64,000 nt of DNA from an uncultured Lachnospiraceae bacterium (GTDB lineage: Bacteria > Bacillota > Clostridia > Lachnospirales > Lachnospiraceae). How positions within the stretch are numbered: position 1 is the first letter of the stretch; every line of letters begins with the position of its first letter. Positions 33,879 through 42,077 of the stretch are shown here, one piece after another. The notes under the pieces were generated by a model. That model was not told the DNA's origin. It saw only the letters and a program-made list of their open reading frames with translations, and searched no databases. The DNA is taken from positions 13,518 through 77,517 of the forward strand of contig CAJUNN010000005.1 of NCBI GenBank assembly GCA_910587955.1, written 5' to 3'. A program made the position numbers and the translations under genes.

Positions 33879-34403
33879 TCAAAACTCAATCCCTTCCCGC
33901 GCCGCAATCCCCTGTTCAAAGGGATGCTTCCGCTTCCGGATCTCGGACACATAATCTGCCAGATCAAGAAGCTCCGGCGCGGGCTCCCGTCCCGTAAGGA
34001 CAATCTCCAGGCCCTCCGGCTTTCCGCGCAGAAACGCAAGCACCCGTTCCCGATCCACAAGTTCATGGTTATAGGCTGCGATCAGCTCGTCCATCACCAG
34101 CAGGAAAGCCCCGTTCTGCGCTTCCCCGGCAGCACGTTCAAAAAGCGCCCTGTAAGCCTTTGCAGCCGCTTCTCTTTGTTCTTTCTTCATATTCCAGAAA
34201 AATCCGAACTGCTCCTCACACACCGCCACCTGCACTTTGGGAAGCTGTCTCAAAATATTCAGCTCCGAGGAGGTCCCGTCCTTTAAAAACTGTGCCAGAA
34301 CCACCGGCCTTCCGCTGCCTGCCGCCCGCAGGGCCAGTCCCATGGCAGCCGTCGTCTTTCCCTTGCCGTCTCCGCAGTAAATGTGAATACAGGATTTTTT
34401 CAT
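33879..34403 (-). CDS. cobO: Cob(I)yrinic acid a,c-diamide adenosyltransferase, CobA/CobO type
   Basis: A 174-residue P-loop adenosyltransferase that attaches the 5-deoxyadenosyl group to cobalt. The P-loop GDGKGKTTAAMG is near residue 10, and VLAQFLKDG, FGFFWNMKKEQREAA, LLVMDELIAAYNHELV and EIVLTGREPAPELLDLADYVSEI are family segments. AAAGGAG five bases before ATG 34403 marks the start, in place of the longer frame to 34451. It is the last gene of the cobalamin operon, just before a terminator. Confidence 0.95.
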   Translation of the reverse strand: MKKSCIHIYCGDGKGKTTAAMGLALRAAGSGRPVVLAQFLKDGTSSELNILRQLPKVQVAVCEEQFGFFWNMKKEQREAAAKAYRALFERAAGEAQNGAFLLVMDELIAAYNHELVDRERVLAFLRGKPEGLEIVLTGREPAPELLDLADYVSEIRKRKHPFEQGIAAREGIEF

Positions 34404-34434
34404 AGATACTCCTTTCTCCGTGCTCTCCTGGTGT

Positions 34435-35391
34435 CTACAAAGCCAGCGCAAAACCTACCAGAATCACCGCTGCCAGCACCGCCGTACCGTACAAAAGCCG
34501 GTTCACCCGGCGGATGTCCTCCGGCTCCACTGGCCGCAGAGGATCTCCGATGGTAGGTTTCTCATACAGCTTTCCAAAATAACAGGCGTTTCCTGCAAGC
34601 CGGACACCCAGAGCCCCGGCAGCAGCCGCTTCCGTGTGGGCGGAATTGGGACTGGCATGGTTCTTCCGGTCCCTCCGGTAAATCCGCCAGGCGCCTTTCC
34701 CGTCCAGCCTTACAAAAGGACTCACCAGAACAAAAAGAACCCCGGAAAGACGGGCGGGAATAAAATTCAGCACATCATCCAGGCGGGCAGAAAAGCGTCC
34801 CAGATAAAGATAGGCCTCATTTTTATAGCCCACCATAGAATCCAAGGTATTGACCGCCTTGTAGAAAAAGCCGAGAACCGGGCCGCCCAGGGCCAGAAAA
34901 ATCATAGGTGCAATCACACCGTCTGAGGTATTCTCAGCCACCGTCTCTACCGCCGCTTTGGCGACCTCCTCCTCCGTCAATTCCAATGTATCCCGCCCCA
35001 CAATCATAGAAACTGCCTGCCGGGCCTTCTCCAAATCTCCCTCCTGCAAAGCCGCATACACCTTCATGCTCTCGCTTTTCAGGGACTTCACGGCCAGAAG
35101 CTGGTAATCCCAGAAAACGCCCAGCCCAAAGGCAAGTCCCGGATGAATCCGGGCCGCCAGCAAAAGAACCAGCAGAGGAACGCCTGCGGAAATAACCGTC
35201 ACAGACAAGCCCAGGCATACGCCTGCTGCCAGCTCCCCTTTCTCCGTCCGGGGAAACAGCTTTCGAAAGACAGCCTCCAGCTTGGAAATAAGAAGTCCTA
35301 TCAGGCGGATCGGATGGTAAAGCCAATAGGGATCACCGAAGATCAGATCCAGAAGAAGCCCCAGGATCAGGATCAAAACCGTTTGTCTCAT
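34435..35391 (-). CDS. cbiB: Adenosylcobinamide-phosphate synthase, CbiB/CobD family
   Basis: A 318-residue inner-membrane protein that joins adenosylcobyric acid to aminopropanol phosphate. It has several hydrophobic segments and the conserved LDLIFGDPYWLYHPIRLIG start, RDTLELTEEEVAKAAVETVAENTSDGVIAP, and NTLDSMVGYKNEAYLYLGRFSARLDDVLNFIPAR. The C-terminal membrane helix is VLAAVILVGFALAL. It overlaps cobC by 59 bases and precedes cobO by 31. Confidence 0.95.
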   Translation of the reverse strand: MRQTVLILILGLLLDLIFGDPYWLYHPIRLIGLLISKLEAVFRKLFPRTEKGELAAGVCLGLSVTVISAGVPLLVLLLAARIHPGLAFGLGVFWDYQLLAVKSLKSESMKVYAALQEGDLEKARQAVSMIVGRDTLELTEEEVAKAAVETVAENTSDGVIAPMIFLALGGPVLGFFYKAVNTLDSMVGYKNEAYLYLGRFSARLDDVLNFIPARLSGVLFVLVSPFVRLDGKGAWRIYRRDRKNHASPNSAHTEAAAAGALGVRLAGNACYFGKLYEKPTIGDPLRPVEPEDIRRVNRLLYGTAVLAAVILVGFALAL

Positions 35392-35956
35392 AAAGCTTCA
35401 CGCCTCCTTCGTCCGTCTCGTCCCACCAGGTGCAAAAGCCCTTTCCGTTTTTCACCTGCCAGTGGTAAAAATCATGTCTGGGAACGGCATATGCTTCCAG
35501 AATGCTCATAATCGTCCCCCCGTGCACCACAAAGGCCGCCCGCCGTTTCTTTGTCCTTTGGATTTCCTTTAAGGCCTCCACAAAGCCTTCCCTGCACCGT
35601 GTGCGGAAATCCGCTCCGCTCTCCCCTCCCGGAAACGGCAGGCTCCCCCCGCTGTCCACCCAGGCCTGGTAAGCCGGATTTTCTGCCAGCTCCAGGTAAT
35701 TCTTATTCTCAAACTCCCCGAAATCACACTCCCGGAGTTTTTCTATAAAATAGACGGGAACGCCCGGCCATAAAATTCCGGCTGTCTGTACACACCGCCG
35801 CATAGGACTTGCGTAGACGGCTTCCACCTCCGGACAGCGGTACCGCCTGAGAGCAGCCCGGCCGGCCGGGCTCAAGCTTTCGTCTGTAGTCCCCACATAG
35901 CGTCCCAGCTCATTTCCGGGTGTGTGGCCGTGCCGGACCAGATACAGCTCAATCAT
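35333..35956 (-). CDS. cobC: Histidine phosphatase, probable alpha-ribazole phosphatase CobC
   Basis: A 207-residue phosphoglycerate-mutase-like phosphatase. The phosphohistidine motif YLVRHGHTPGNELGRYVG is at the N-terminus, the second arginine in YASPMRRCVQTA, and the C-terminal histidine in VVHGGTIMSILE. In this operon it most probably removes phosphate from alpha-ribazole 5'-phosphate (or adenosylcobalamin phosphate) in lower-ligand assembly. The end overlaps cbiB by 59 bases; the start overlaps the short CobU-like gene by eight. Confidence 0.88.
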   Translation of the reverse strand: MIELYLVRHGHTPGNELGRYVGTTDESLSPAGRAALRRYRCPEVEAVYASPMRRCVQTAGILWPGVPVYFIEKLRECDFGEFENKNYLELAENPAYQAWVDSGGSLPFPGGESGADFRTRCREGFVEALKEIQRTKKRRAAFVVHGGTIMSILEAYAVPRHDFYHWQVKNGKGFCTWWDETDEGGVKLYETNGFDPDPGASSGSDLR

Positions 35957-36335
35957 GTTTGATCACCATGCCGATTCCGCAGATCACCCGGTGCACCTCC
36001 CGGGCCTCTTTTGCCAGGGCACAGCAGACGCGCCCCGCCTGCTCCCGGTATTCCCGGTCAAAGGCATCCGCCGGAACTACACCGCAGCCAAGCTCATCGG
36101 CAATCACCACCACGTCCGGATTCCGCCCGGCAAGCTCTTTCGCCAGCTCTGATACGCCCCGGCCTTCCTCCAGGCAGCGGCGGATGTAGGCGTGAAAATG
36201 AAGTACGGCCCCTGCAGAGAAAATTTCCTCCCAGCCGCAGGAGCCTCCGTCCGTAAAATCCTTCTCTCTCAGCGAAAATTTCTCCTTCGCATAGGCCTTC
36301 TTTCCCTGGAAAGCGCCTCCCACAATCAATATCAT
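35949..36335 (-). CDS. Short CobU-like protein
   Basis: A 128-residue protein related to CobU (adenosylcobinamide kinase/guanylyltransferase) but 50-60 residues shorter. It starts MILIVGGAFQGKKAYAKEKF, a P-loop with Lys in place of the usual Ser/Thr. It keeps VVVIADELGCGVVPADAFDREYREQAGRV, the well-conserved CobU C-terminal motif. It lacks the middle part with the guanylylated histidine. The full-length CobU of the same operon shows the reverse pattern. It could be a partner subunit, a specialised kinase, or a decaying duplicate. Confidence 0.75.
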   Translation of the reverse strand: MILIVGGAFQGKKAYAKEKFSLREKDFTDGGSCGWEEIFSAGAVLHFHAYIRRCLEEGRGVSELAKELAGRNPDVVVIADELGCGVVPADAFDREYREQAGRVCCALAKEAREVHRVICGIGMVIKHD

Positions 36336-36348
36336 ACAATCCCCTTTA

Positions 36349-37110
36349 TCAGAATTTTCCTGCCAGATAGACAGCCGCAGCCATCACCAGCTCGCAGATC
36401 TGCAGGAAAGCTCCCGCCAGATCCCCGCTGATTCCCCCAAACTGTTTTTTCGACATGCAGTAATACCATACAAAGGTAAGCCAGGCCCCGAAGCAGGCCG
36501 CAGCTCCCGGCTTCACATCTGCCAGGCACATGTACCCGGCCGCCAGAACCAAAAGCACATACATGGAAATCTCCACGCACCGCTCCCGGGAAGCATCGGA
36601 AAACGCAGCCACCGTACCGTCCTGCCTGGCCGGAGGAAACGCCGCCACTGCCAGAGCGCTGAAACTCCTGGAAACCACAAAGCCCCCCGCAAGCACCAGG
36701 GCCTGTTCCGTGCTGATCTCGCTCCAGATCCCTAAAAGAGCCAGAAAATAGCAGCAGGCAGTAATCACTGCAAAGGCCCCCGCATGGGAATCCTTTAAAA
36801 TTTCCAGCTTCCGCTCCCGGGTCTGGTATGAACTCAAGGCATCCGCCGTATCCAAAAGTCCGTCCAGATGGATGCCTCCTGTCACAAGCACCGGAATCAG
36901 CACATACCCTGCCCCCCGAAGAAGGCTTCCCGCCTTTAGCCAGGCGGCAGCGTGGCCCCAAAGGATTACAAAAGCTCCGATTACAATCCCGATAAGCGGA
37001 AAAAAGCACATGGCATAGCGCATATTCTCTTCCTTCCACTCTGCCCGGGGCATCGGAATTTTAGAATACATGGCAAATGCAATTTTAAAGCTGTTCCACA
37101 ACCGGCTCAT
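36349..37110 (-). CDS. cobS: Adenosylcobinamide-GDP ribazoletransferase (cobalamin synthase)
   Basis: A 253-residue integral membrane enzyme joining adenosylcobinamide-GDP with alpha-ribazole. The Asp-rich motif GGIHLDGLLDTADALSSY, with YSKIPMPRAEWKEENMRYAMCFFPLIG at the N-terminus and several hydrophobic helices, is characteristic. It overlaps the CobU gene by 26 bases. Confidence 0.95.
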   Translation of the reverse strand: MSRLWNSFKIAFAMYSKIPMPRAEWKEENMRYAMCFFPLIGIVIGAFVILWGHAAAWLKAGSLLRGAGYVLIPVLVTGGIHLDGLLDTADALSSYQTRERKLEILKDSHAGAFAVITACCYFLALLGIWSEISTEQALVLAGGFVVSRSFSALAVAAFPPARQDGTVAAFSDASRERCVEISMYVLLVLAAGYMCLADVKPGAAACFGAWLTFVWYYCMSKKQFGGISGDLAGAFLQICELVMAAAVYLAGKF

Positions 37111-37639
37111 TTACAGCCTCCTTTTGATGCAGCAGGATTCCGCAGACCACCTCTGTCACCTGATCGGCTTCTTTGGATAGCTCCGCGTTAATCTCTCCCA
37201 GACAGCGCCGGTACTGCTCCGTTGTTTCATCATATGCCGCACCGTCGCAAAAAATATCATTGGTAACTGCCGCCAGATGGCAGCACCGGTCCCGCAGGGC
37301 ACGTACTCCCTGTACCACAGCCGGGAGGGTTCCCTCCCCGGCCCCGTCCTCTGCGAACATCTCGTTGGCCGCCAGATTGGACAGGCATTCCAGCAGCACC
37401 ACGCCCCGGCTGGGGAGCTTTAACTCCTCTAAGTTCCGGTAGCACTCAATGGTCTCAAATCCCTTGCCCTCCCTAAGCTTCTGATGGCGCAGGATACGCC
37501 TGCGTCCTTCCTCCCCCCAGGGTTCCATGGTAGCCACATAATAGAGGGGAAGATGCTCCTTTGCTCCCCAGGACACGGCCAGGTTTTCCGCATACTCCGA
37601 TTTTCCGCTCCCGCTTCCTCCTACAATCAGCGCAAACAT
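37085..37639 (-). CDS. cobU: Adenosylcobinamide kinase/guanylyltransferase CobU
   Basis: A 184-residue CobU. The P-loop GGSGSGKSEYAENLA is intact, the RRRILRHQKLREGKGFETIE segment has the histidine expected to carry GMP, and LLECLSNLAANEMF follows. The usual [SN]NEVGxGIVP motif is replaced by VTNDIFCDGAAYDETTEQYRRCLG, a clear departure. Start at 37639 from the P-loop position and a GGGGGAG site; the frame upstream is the end of cbiA. It overlaps cbiA by 13 bases and cobS by 26. Confidence 0.9.
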   Translation of the reverse strand: MFALIVGGSGSGKSEYAENLAVSWGAKEHLPLYYVATMEPWGEEGRRRILRHQKLREGKGFETIECYRNLEELKLPSRGVVLLECLSNLAANEMFAEDGAGEGTLPAVVQGVRALRDRCCHLAAVTNDIFCDGAAYDETTEQYRRCLGEINAELSKEADQVTEVVCGILLHQKEAVNEPVVEQL

Positions 37640-38997
37640 GAGGCTCCCCCGCAACATTCCAGAAAATTTTTTGCCGCCTGGGGATTGGAGTAAAAGAACA
37701 GGTGGGGAAAGCCTGCATACAGGGTCAAAGTCCCGTGTACACAGCTCCAGTTTCTCTGGCGCAAAGGCTTTTCCGCCCTCATGCTTCCGCCGCTGTCCCC
37801 GCTCTCCCAATAGTGAAACTCATGGCCGCGGATTCTTCCCCCTTTGCTCAGCAGCATCTGATCTTCCAAGGATTTCAGCATTACATAGCCAAAGCGGGAC
37901 AGCTTCCCCGTGCGGTAGGCATGCGCATCCACCACCCCGGCCATAGGATATGATTTTCCGTCCTCTCCCTCCAGGCTCCGGTGCAGATAAAGAAAGCCTC
38001 CGCACTCGGCAATACAGGGAAGTCCCCCCTGCACCGCCTTTTGGACAGCTCTGCACATAGAAGCATTCCCGCTTAACTGCTCCGCGTACAATTCCGGATA
38101 ACCACCGCTTAAAATCAAGCCTTCACAGCCCTTAGGAAGCTCTTTATCCCTAAGGGGGGAAAACTCCAAAAACTCTGCACCCAGCTCCTCCAAAAGCCGC
38201 AGATTATCCCGGTAAGTAAAGCAGAAGGCCTCATCCCTGGCCAGGGCAATGCGCAGTTTCTTTCTGCCGACCGGCCCGGGCAGGCTGGGAGCCGTATACT
38301 CCAGAGCCGGAGCCTCGTAGGCCATAGCCATAAGGGCGTCCAGATCCAGGCTTTTTTCCAAAACCCCGGCCAGCTTTCCAAGCTTCTCCCGGAGATCTTT
38401 AATTTCCTCCGGCATCACCAGCCCCAAATGGCGGCTCTCCCAGGCCAGTTCCGGCAGCCTGGGAACGTATCCAAGCACCCGCACGGGAAGCCGCATCTCA
38501 ATGAGCTCCTTCATGTCGGGATAGACGGAGGGAGACATCTGGTTTAAAATCACGCCCCGGATCCTCCTGGGATGCTCGTATTCCACAAACCCCTGAATCA
38601 GCGGGATGACGGACAGGCTTAAGCCCCGGCAGTTCACCACCAGTACCACCGGCATATCAAGGGCCTTGGCCACATCTGCGGAGCTGGCCTCCGTGGAAAT
38701 TCCCCCCAGGCCGTCGTAATAGCCCATCACGCCCTCCGCTACGGAAATTTCCGCCTGCTGCGCTTCCTGGCTGAAAAGATAGCGGGTGGTTTCCCGCCCC
38801 GTAAAAAACGTATCCAGATTTCCCGAACGCGTCCCGATCACATGGCTGTGAAACATGGGATCGATATAATCGGGCCCGCACTTAAAAGAGGCCACCCGGT
38901 ATCCCCGGTTTACCAAGGCCTGTAGAATCCCGCAGGTCACAAGCGTCTTTCCGCTTCCGCTGGCAGGCGCGGCCAGCATAATTCTCGGCAGTCTCAT
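37627..38997 (-). CDS. cbiA: Cobyrinate a,c-diamide synthase
   Basis: A 456-residue enzyme that amidates the a and c side chains of cobyrinic acid with glutamine and ATP. The N-terminal dethiobiotin-synthase-like ATP domain starts MRLPRIMLAAPASGSGKTLVTCGILQAL and contains FKCGPDYIDPMFHS. The C-terminal class I glutamine amidotransferase domain has the Cys in CIAECGGFLYLHRSLE and the His in RGHEFHYWES. It abuts the CbiJ-CbiE-CbiT gene with no gap. Confidence 0.96.
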   Translation of the reverse strand: MRLPRIMLAAPASGSGKTLVTCGILQALVNRGYRVASFKCGPDYIDPMFHSHVIGTRSGNLDTFFTGRETTRYLFSQEAQQAEISVAEGVMGYYDGLGGISTEASSADVAKALDMPVVLVVNCRGLSLSVIPLIQGFVEYEHPRRIRGVILNQMSPSVYPDMKELIEMRLPVRVLGYVPRLPELAWESRHLGLVMPEEIKDLREKLGKLAGVLEKSLDLDALMAMAYEAPALEYTAPSLPGPVGRKKLRIALARDEAFCFTYRDNLRLLEELGAEFLEFSPLRDKELPKGCEGLILSGGYPELYAEQLSGNASMCRAVQKAVQGGLPCIAECGGFLYLHRSLEGEDGKSYPMAGVVDAHAYRTGKLSRFGYVMLKSLEDQMLLSKGGRIRGHEFHYWESGDSGGSMRAEKPLRQRNWSCVHGTLTLYAGFPHLFFYSNPQAAKNFLECCGGASCLR

Positions 38998-41013
38998 TTA
39001 CTCTCTCCCCTGACGATCCCGGCCGTTTCCCTGTCCGGCAAAAATATACACGGGATTTTGTCCTGTCATCAAATGGTAATTTCCGAGGGTTTTCGCTTTC
39101 GCCACCTGTACCTGCAGAATCTCCACATCTTCAAAAGGAAGCTCCCTCAGACACCGGGAGGCTTCCCCCACCGTCTCCAGGGTAACGGCATTTATTACCA
39201 CCCGCACACTTGGATTTTTCCGAAGCAATACCTCCAGAATTTCCTTTAGGTTTCCGGAGGAACCGCCGATAAAGGCGTGTGTTGGCGCAGGCAGGGCTTC
39301 AAGAGCCTCCGGTGCTTCCCCCTCCACCACCTCCACATGGGAGACCCTAAACTTCCTGGCATTCTCCCGTATAAGCCCGGCAGCCTCCCGGTTTCTCTCA
39401 ACAGCCCACACCCGCCCCTTTGGGGTCTGCAGGGCCGCTTCTACGGAAACGGATCCGGTCCCCGCCCCCACGTCATAGACCTGGGAGTTCTCTTGAAGGC
39501 GCAGCTTGGCTACCGAGAGACAGCGGATCTCGCTTTTGGTCATAGGAGCCCCGCCCCGGAGAAATTCTTCATCGGGAATGCACAGGGCCGTTCCCCCGCA
39601 AAAATCCGGATTCTCTATTAAGGCCGCGCAGAGACCATCAAAATCCTGCGTCAAAAGCTCCTCCGGCCTTCCCCGGACGATGCGCTCTTTGGGATAGTGC
39701 AGCTGCTCCCCTACCGTCACCTCCGTCCGGTCCAGGCCGTATTCCAGCAGCTCTTCGCAGAGGTTTTTCACCGAATCCCTTCCGCCCAGCAGGGTAAAGG
39801 TCCGAAAATTTCCCCGGACGGCTGCTATCAGATTCTCCCTGCGTCCGTGGACGCTCATCAGCCTCACATCCTCCCAGGAAATCTTCAGCCGGCTGCAGAG
39901 ATAAGCCGCCGAAGAAACCCCCGGCAGCAGCTCTACCGAAAAGCCCGCCTGCTCAAAGGCCGTCCGCAGGCGCTTTGCCCCGCTGTAAAACCCCACGTCC
40001 CCGGAGAGGGCCACCGCAGCCTTTTGGTACTCCCTATGTTTCAGAAGCCAGTCCGTCATCACCTCCGGGTCATAGGCATCCAGAAGAGGCTTCCTCAGAT
40101 CCCGGAGGCTCTCCAGCATCCGCCCCGCCCCAAGGATACAGTCCGCATCCCGGAAAGCCCGGCGTACCTCCTCTGTCATATTTTCCGGCACACCCATGCC
40201 GATTCCGGCCAAAACAACGGTCCGCTTCTCTTCCGGCCGGGCCGGAGCCGTTTTTAAGGAAAAGCGTTTCTGCAGTGTGCGGATGCCCTCCTCCACGGAA
40301 ACTCCGGCCTGCTCCGGCGGGCGTCCCACGAGAATCACGCCGGCTCCCGCTTGGCGGGCCGCAGACAGCTTTTCCGCAAAGCCCCCTGCTTTCCCCGATT
40401 CCTTCGTTACCAGCCAGGATGCCCCGATCTGCCGGAGCATGGCCAGATTCAATTCCTCGGAAAAAGGCCCCTGCATGCCAATCACATGAGAGCCGGGAAA
40501 TCCAAGCTCTGCACAGTGGGCTGCGGCCTCCGGGGAGGGCAGCACCCGGGCAAAGACCCGCTCCCGGAAATCCGGAAGCTGTGTAAAGCGGTGAAGCTCC
40601 TTGCTTCCCGTAGTCACCAGCACCCGGCCCGGCAAGACGGCAAGACGGCGGACCGCCTCTTCCACACTCCCTGTCACAATACAGTTTTCATCGGAAAGAG
40701 ACGCCTGCGGGCGGATGAAGCGTAAATACCCGCACCCCGTATTTTCACAGGCTTCCCGGATATTTGCAGATACCTCCGCCGCATAAGGATGGGTCGCGTC
40801 CAGTACCAAAGGACAGCCCTCCCGCCGAAAGAGGCCTTCCATCTCCTCCCTGCTTAAGCGCCCCCGCAGCACCTCCAGGCTTCCACCCTCCTGCGCCAGC
40901 TCCCGGCCGTACTCCGTGGCCACGCACGCCAGGGTCTCCACCCCTTCGTCTGCCAGCCACCGGCTGATTTCCCTTCCCTCTGTAGTTCCTGCAAATACAA
41001 TAATCTGTCTCAT
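38998..41013 (-). CDS. Trifunctional precorrin-6A reductase / C5,15-methyltransferase / decarboxylase (CbiJ-CbiE-CbiT fusion)
   Basis: A 671-residue protein with three corrin enzymes in line. Residues about 1-250 are CbiJ (MRQIIVFAGTTEGREISRWL ... LDATHPYAAEVSANIREA), a reductase of cobalt-precorrin-6A. About 265-460 are CbiE (VVLAGIGMGVPENMTEEV ... LLPGVSSAAYLCSRL), a C5 methyltransferase. About 465-660 are CbiT (MTKSEIRCLSVAKLRLQ, YDVGAGTGSVSVEAAL), the C15 methyltransferase/decarboxylase. AGGAG six bases before ATG 41013 sets the start. CbiE-CbiT fusions (CobL) are well known; the addition of CbiJ is less common. It follows cbiG by 20 bases. Confidence 0.93.
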   Translation of the reverse strand: MRQIIVFAGTTEGREISRWLADEGVETLACVATEYGRELAQEGGSLEVLRGRLSREEMEGLFRREGCPLVLDATHPYAAEVSANIREACENTGCGYLRFIRPQASLSDENCIVTGSVEEAVRRLAVLPGRVLVTTGSKELHRFTQLPDFRERVFARVLPSPEAAAHCAELGFPGSHVIGMQGPFSEELNLAMLRQIGASWLVTKESGKAGGFAEKLSAARQAGAGVILVGRPPEQAGVSVEEGIRTLQKRFSLKTAPARPEEKRTVVLAGIGMGVPENMTEEVRRAFRDADCILGAGRMLESLRDLRKPLLDAYDPEVMTDWLLKHREYQKAAVALSGDVGFYSGAKRLRTAFEQAGFSVELLPGVSSAAYLCSRLKISWEDVRLMSVHGRRENLIAAVRGNFRTFTLLGGRDSVKNLCEELLEYGLDRTEVTVGEQLHYPKERIVRGRPEELLTQDFDGLCAALIENPDFCGGTALCIPDEEFLRGGAPMTKSEIRCLSVAKLRLQENSQVYDVGAGTGSVSVEAALQTPKGRVWAVERNREAAGLIRENARKFRVSHVEVVEGEAPEALEALPAPTHAFIGGSSGNLKEILEVLLRKNPSVRVVINAVTLETVGEASRCLRELPFEDVEILQVQVAKAKTLGNYHLMTGQNPVYIFAGQGNGRDRQGRE

Positions 41014-41033
41014 ATGCGTCTCCTGCTGCTGTT

Positions 41034-42077
41034 TTAAAACCGTACCCGGTACTCCGTCAGGGCCGCGGCCGCCGTTACGCCGTTTTTCGCCTGCTTGCGC
41101 TTGAAAAGCTTCTTCTGGCCGGACGCCTTCAAAGCGCAGCGCTCGCACACGTTCCCCACTCCTGTCACCGACTGGACAAACTCTGACTCTGAAAATCCGT
41201 CTTCACAGATTACGGGCTCCAATTCCTCCCTGCTGTAGGTGAGAAGGGGAACACCCAAATCCCGGCAAAACTCCAAAAGCCCCGGCTCCTCTTTTTTCAG
41301 ATCAATGGATGCCGCCCGGACAATGCTGTGCATGGAAATGCCGCTCTCCCCAAGAAGCTCCCCGACCGCATCCGCAATCTGTTCCTTTGACGCTCCCTTC
41401 CTGCACCCGATGCCAAGCACAGTTATCCGGGGAACCAGATGCAGGGTTTCCGGAAAGATGCTGCACGCATCATCCAAGGCAATGCTGATCCCAATGTTCC
41501 CCCCCTTCCCAAGGGACAATTCCTTTGGAATCCTGCCGGAAACTTCAAATTCACTGTGCAGGCCCACCACACGGTTTTCCAGAATCTCTGCCGAAATCCG
41601 TTTGGCAAGAGCCAGATTGTCCAGATAAAGGTTCTCCCGGCGGGCGTAATCATCTACGGAAAACCGTTTTCCTACATCCGTAGCCGTGGTAATCACCGGT
41701 ACGGCGCTGCACAGAGACGCCACTTCCCCTGCCAGCTCATTGGCCCCTCCCAGGTGCCCGGACAAAAGGGAAATGACGTAATTGGCCTGATCGTCCATAC
41801 AGAGAACCGCCGGGTCCTCCGCCTTGCTCTTTACAAAAGGAGCGATGGCCCGCACGGCAATGCCTGCGGCCCCGATAAAGATCAGGGCGTCGCAGGAGGC
41901 AAACTGCTCCCCGGTCCAGGTTCCCAGGGATTCTTCCACTGGCTGCACCTGCCAGTCCCGGGCTTCTCTTCCTTTCCCCCAGGCCGTGCATTCATGACCT
42001 GTCTGTCTCATGAAACCCGTAATTTTCTTTGCATATCTGCAGCCCTCACGGCTGAATCCGATAACCGCCAGCTTCAT
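41034..42077 (-). CDS. cbiG: Cobalt-precorrin 5A hydrolase
   Basis: A 347-residue CbiG, which opens the delta-lactone ring of cobalt-precorrin-5A and releases acetaldehyde in the anaerobic route. The N-terminal domain contains LIFIGAAGIAVRAIAPFVKSK and VISLLSGHLGGANELA, and the C-terminal domain starts at TVLGIGCRKGASKEQIADAV and has the acidic GSxxxKxxE-like end segment SREELEPVICEDGFSESEFVQSVTGVGNVCERCAL. It overlaps cbiD by four bases. Its presence, with CbiD, marks the oxygen-independent pathway. Confidence 0.94.
   Translation of the reverse strand: MKLAVIGFSREGCRYAKKITGFMRQTGHECTAWGKGREARDWQVQPVEESLGTWTGEQFASCDALIFIGAAGIAVRAIAPFVKSKAEDPAVLCMDDQANYVISLLSGHLGGANELAGEVASLCSAVPVITTATDVGKRFSVDDYARRENLYLDNLALAKRISAEILENRVVGLHSEFEVSGRIPKELSLGKGGNIGISIALDDACSIFPETLHLVPRITVLGIGCRKGASKEQIADAVGELLGESGISMHSIVRAASIDLKKEEPGLLEFCRDLGVPLLTYSREELEPVICEDGFSESEFVQSVTGVGNVCERCALKASGQKKLFKRKQAKNGVTAAAALTEYRVRF

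Noticed and set aside
33783..34286. Plus-strand frame starting after the promoter at 33741
   Set aside because: No ribosome site; it crosses a terminator and is antisense to cobO for most of its length.
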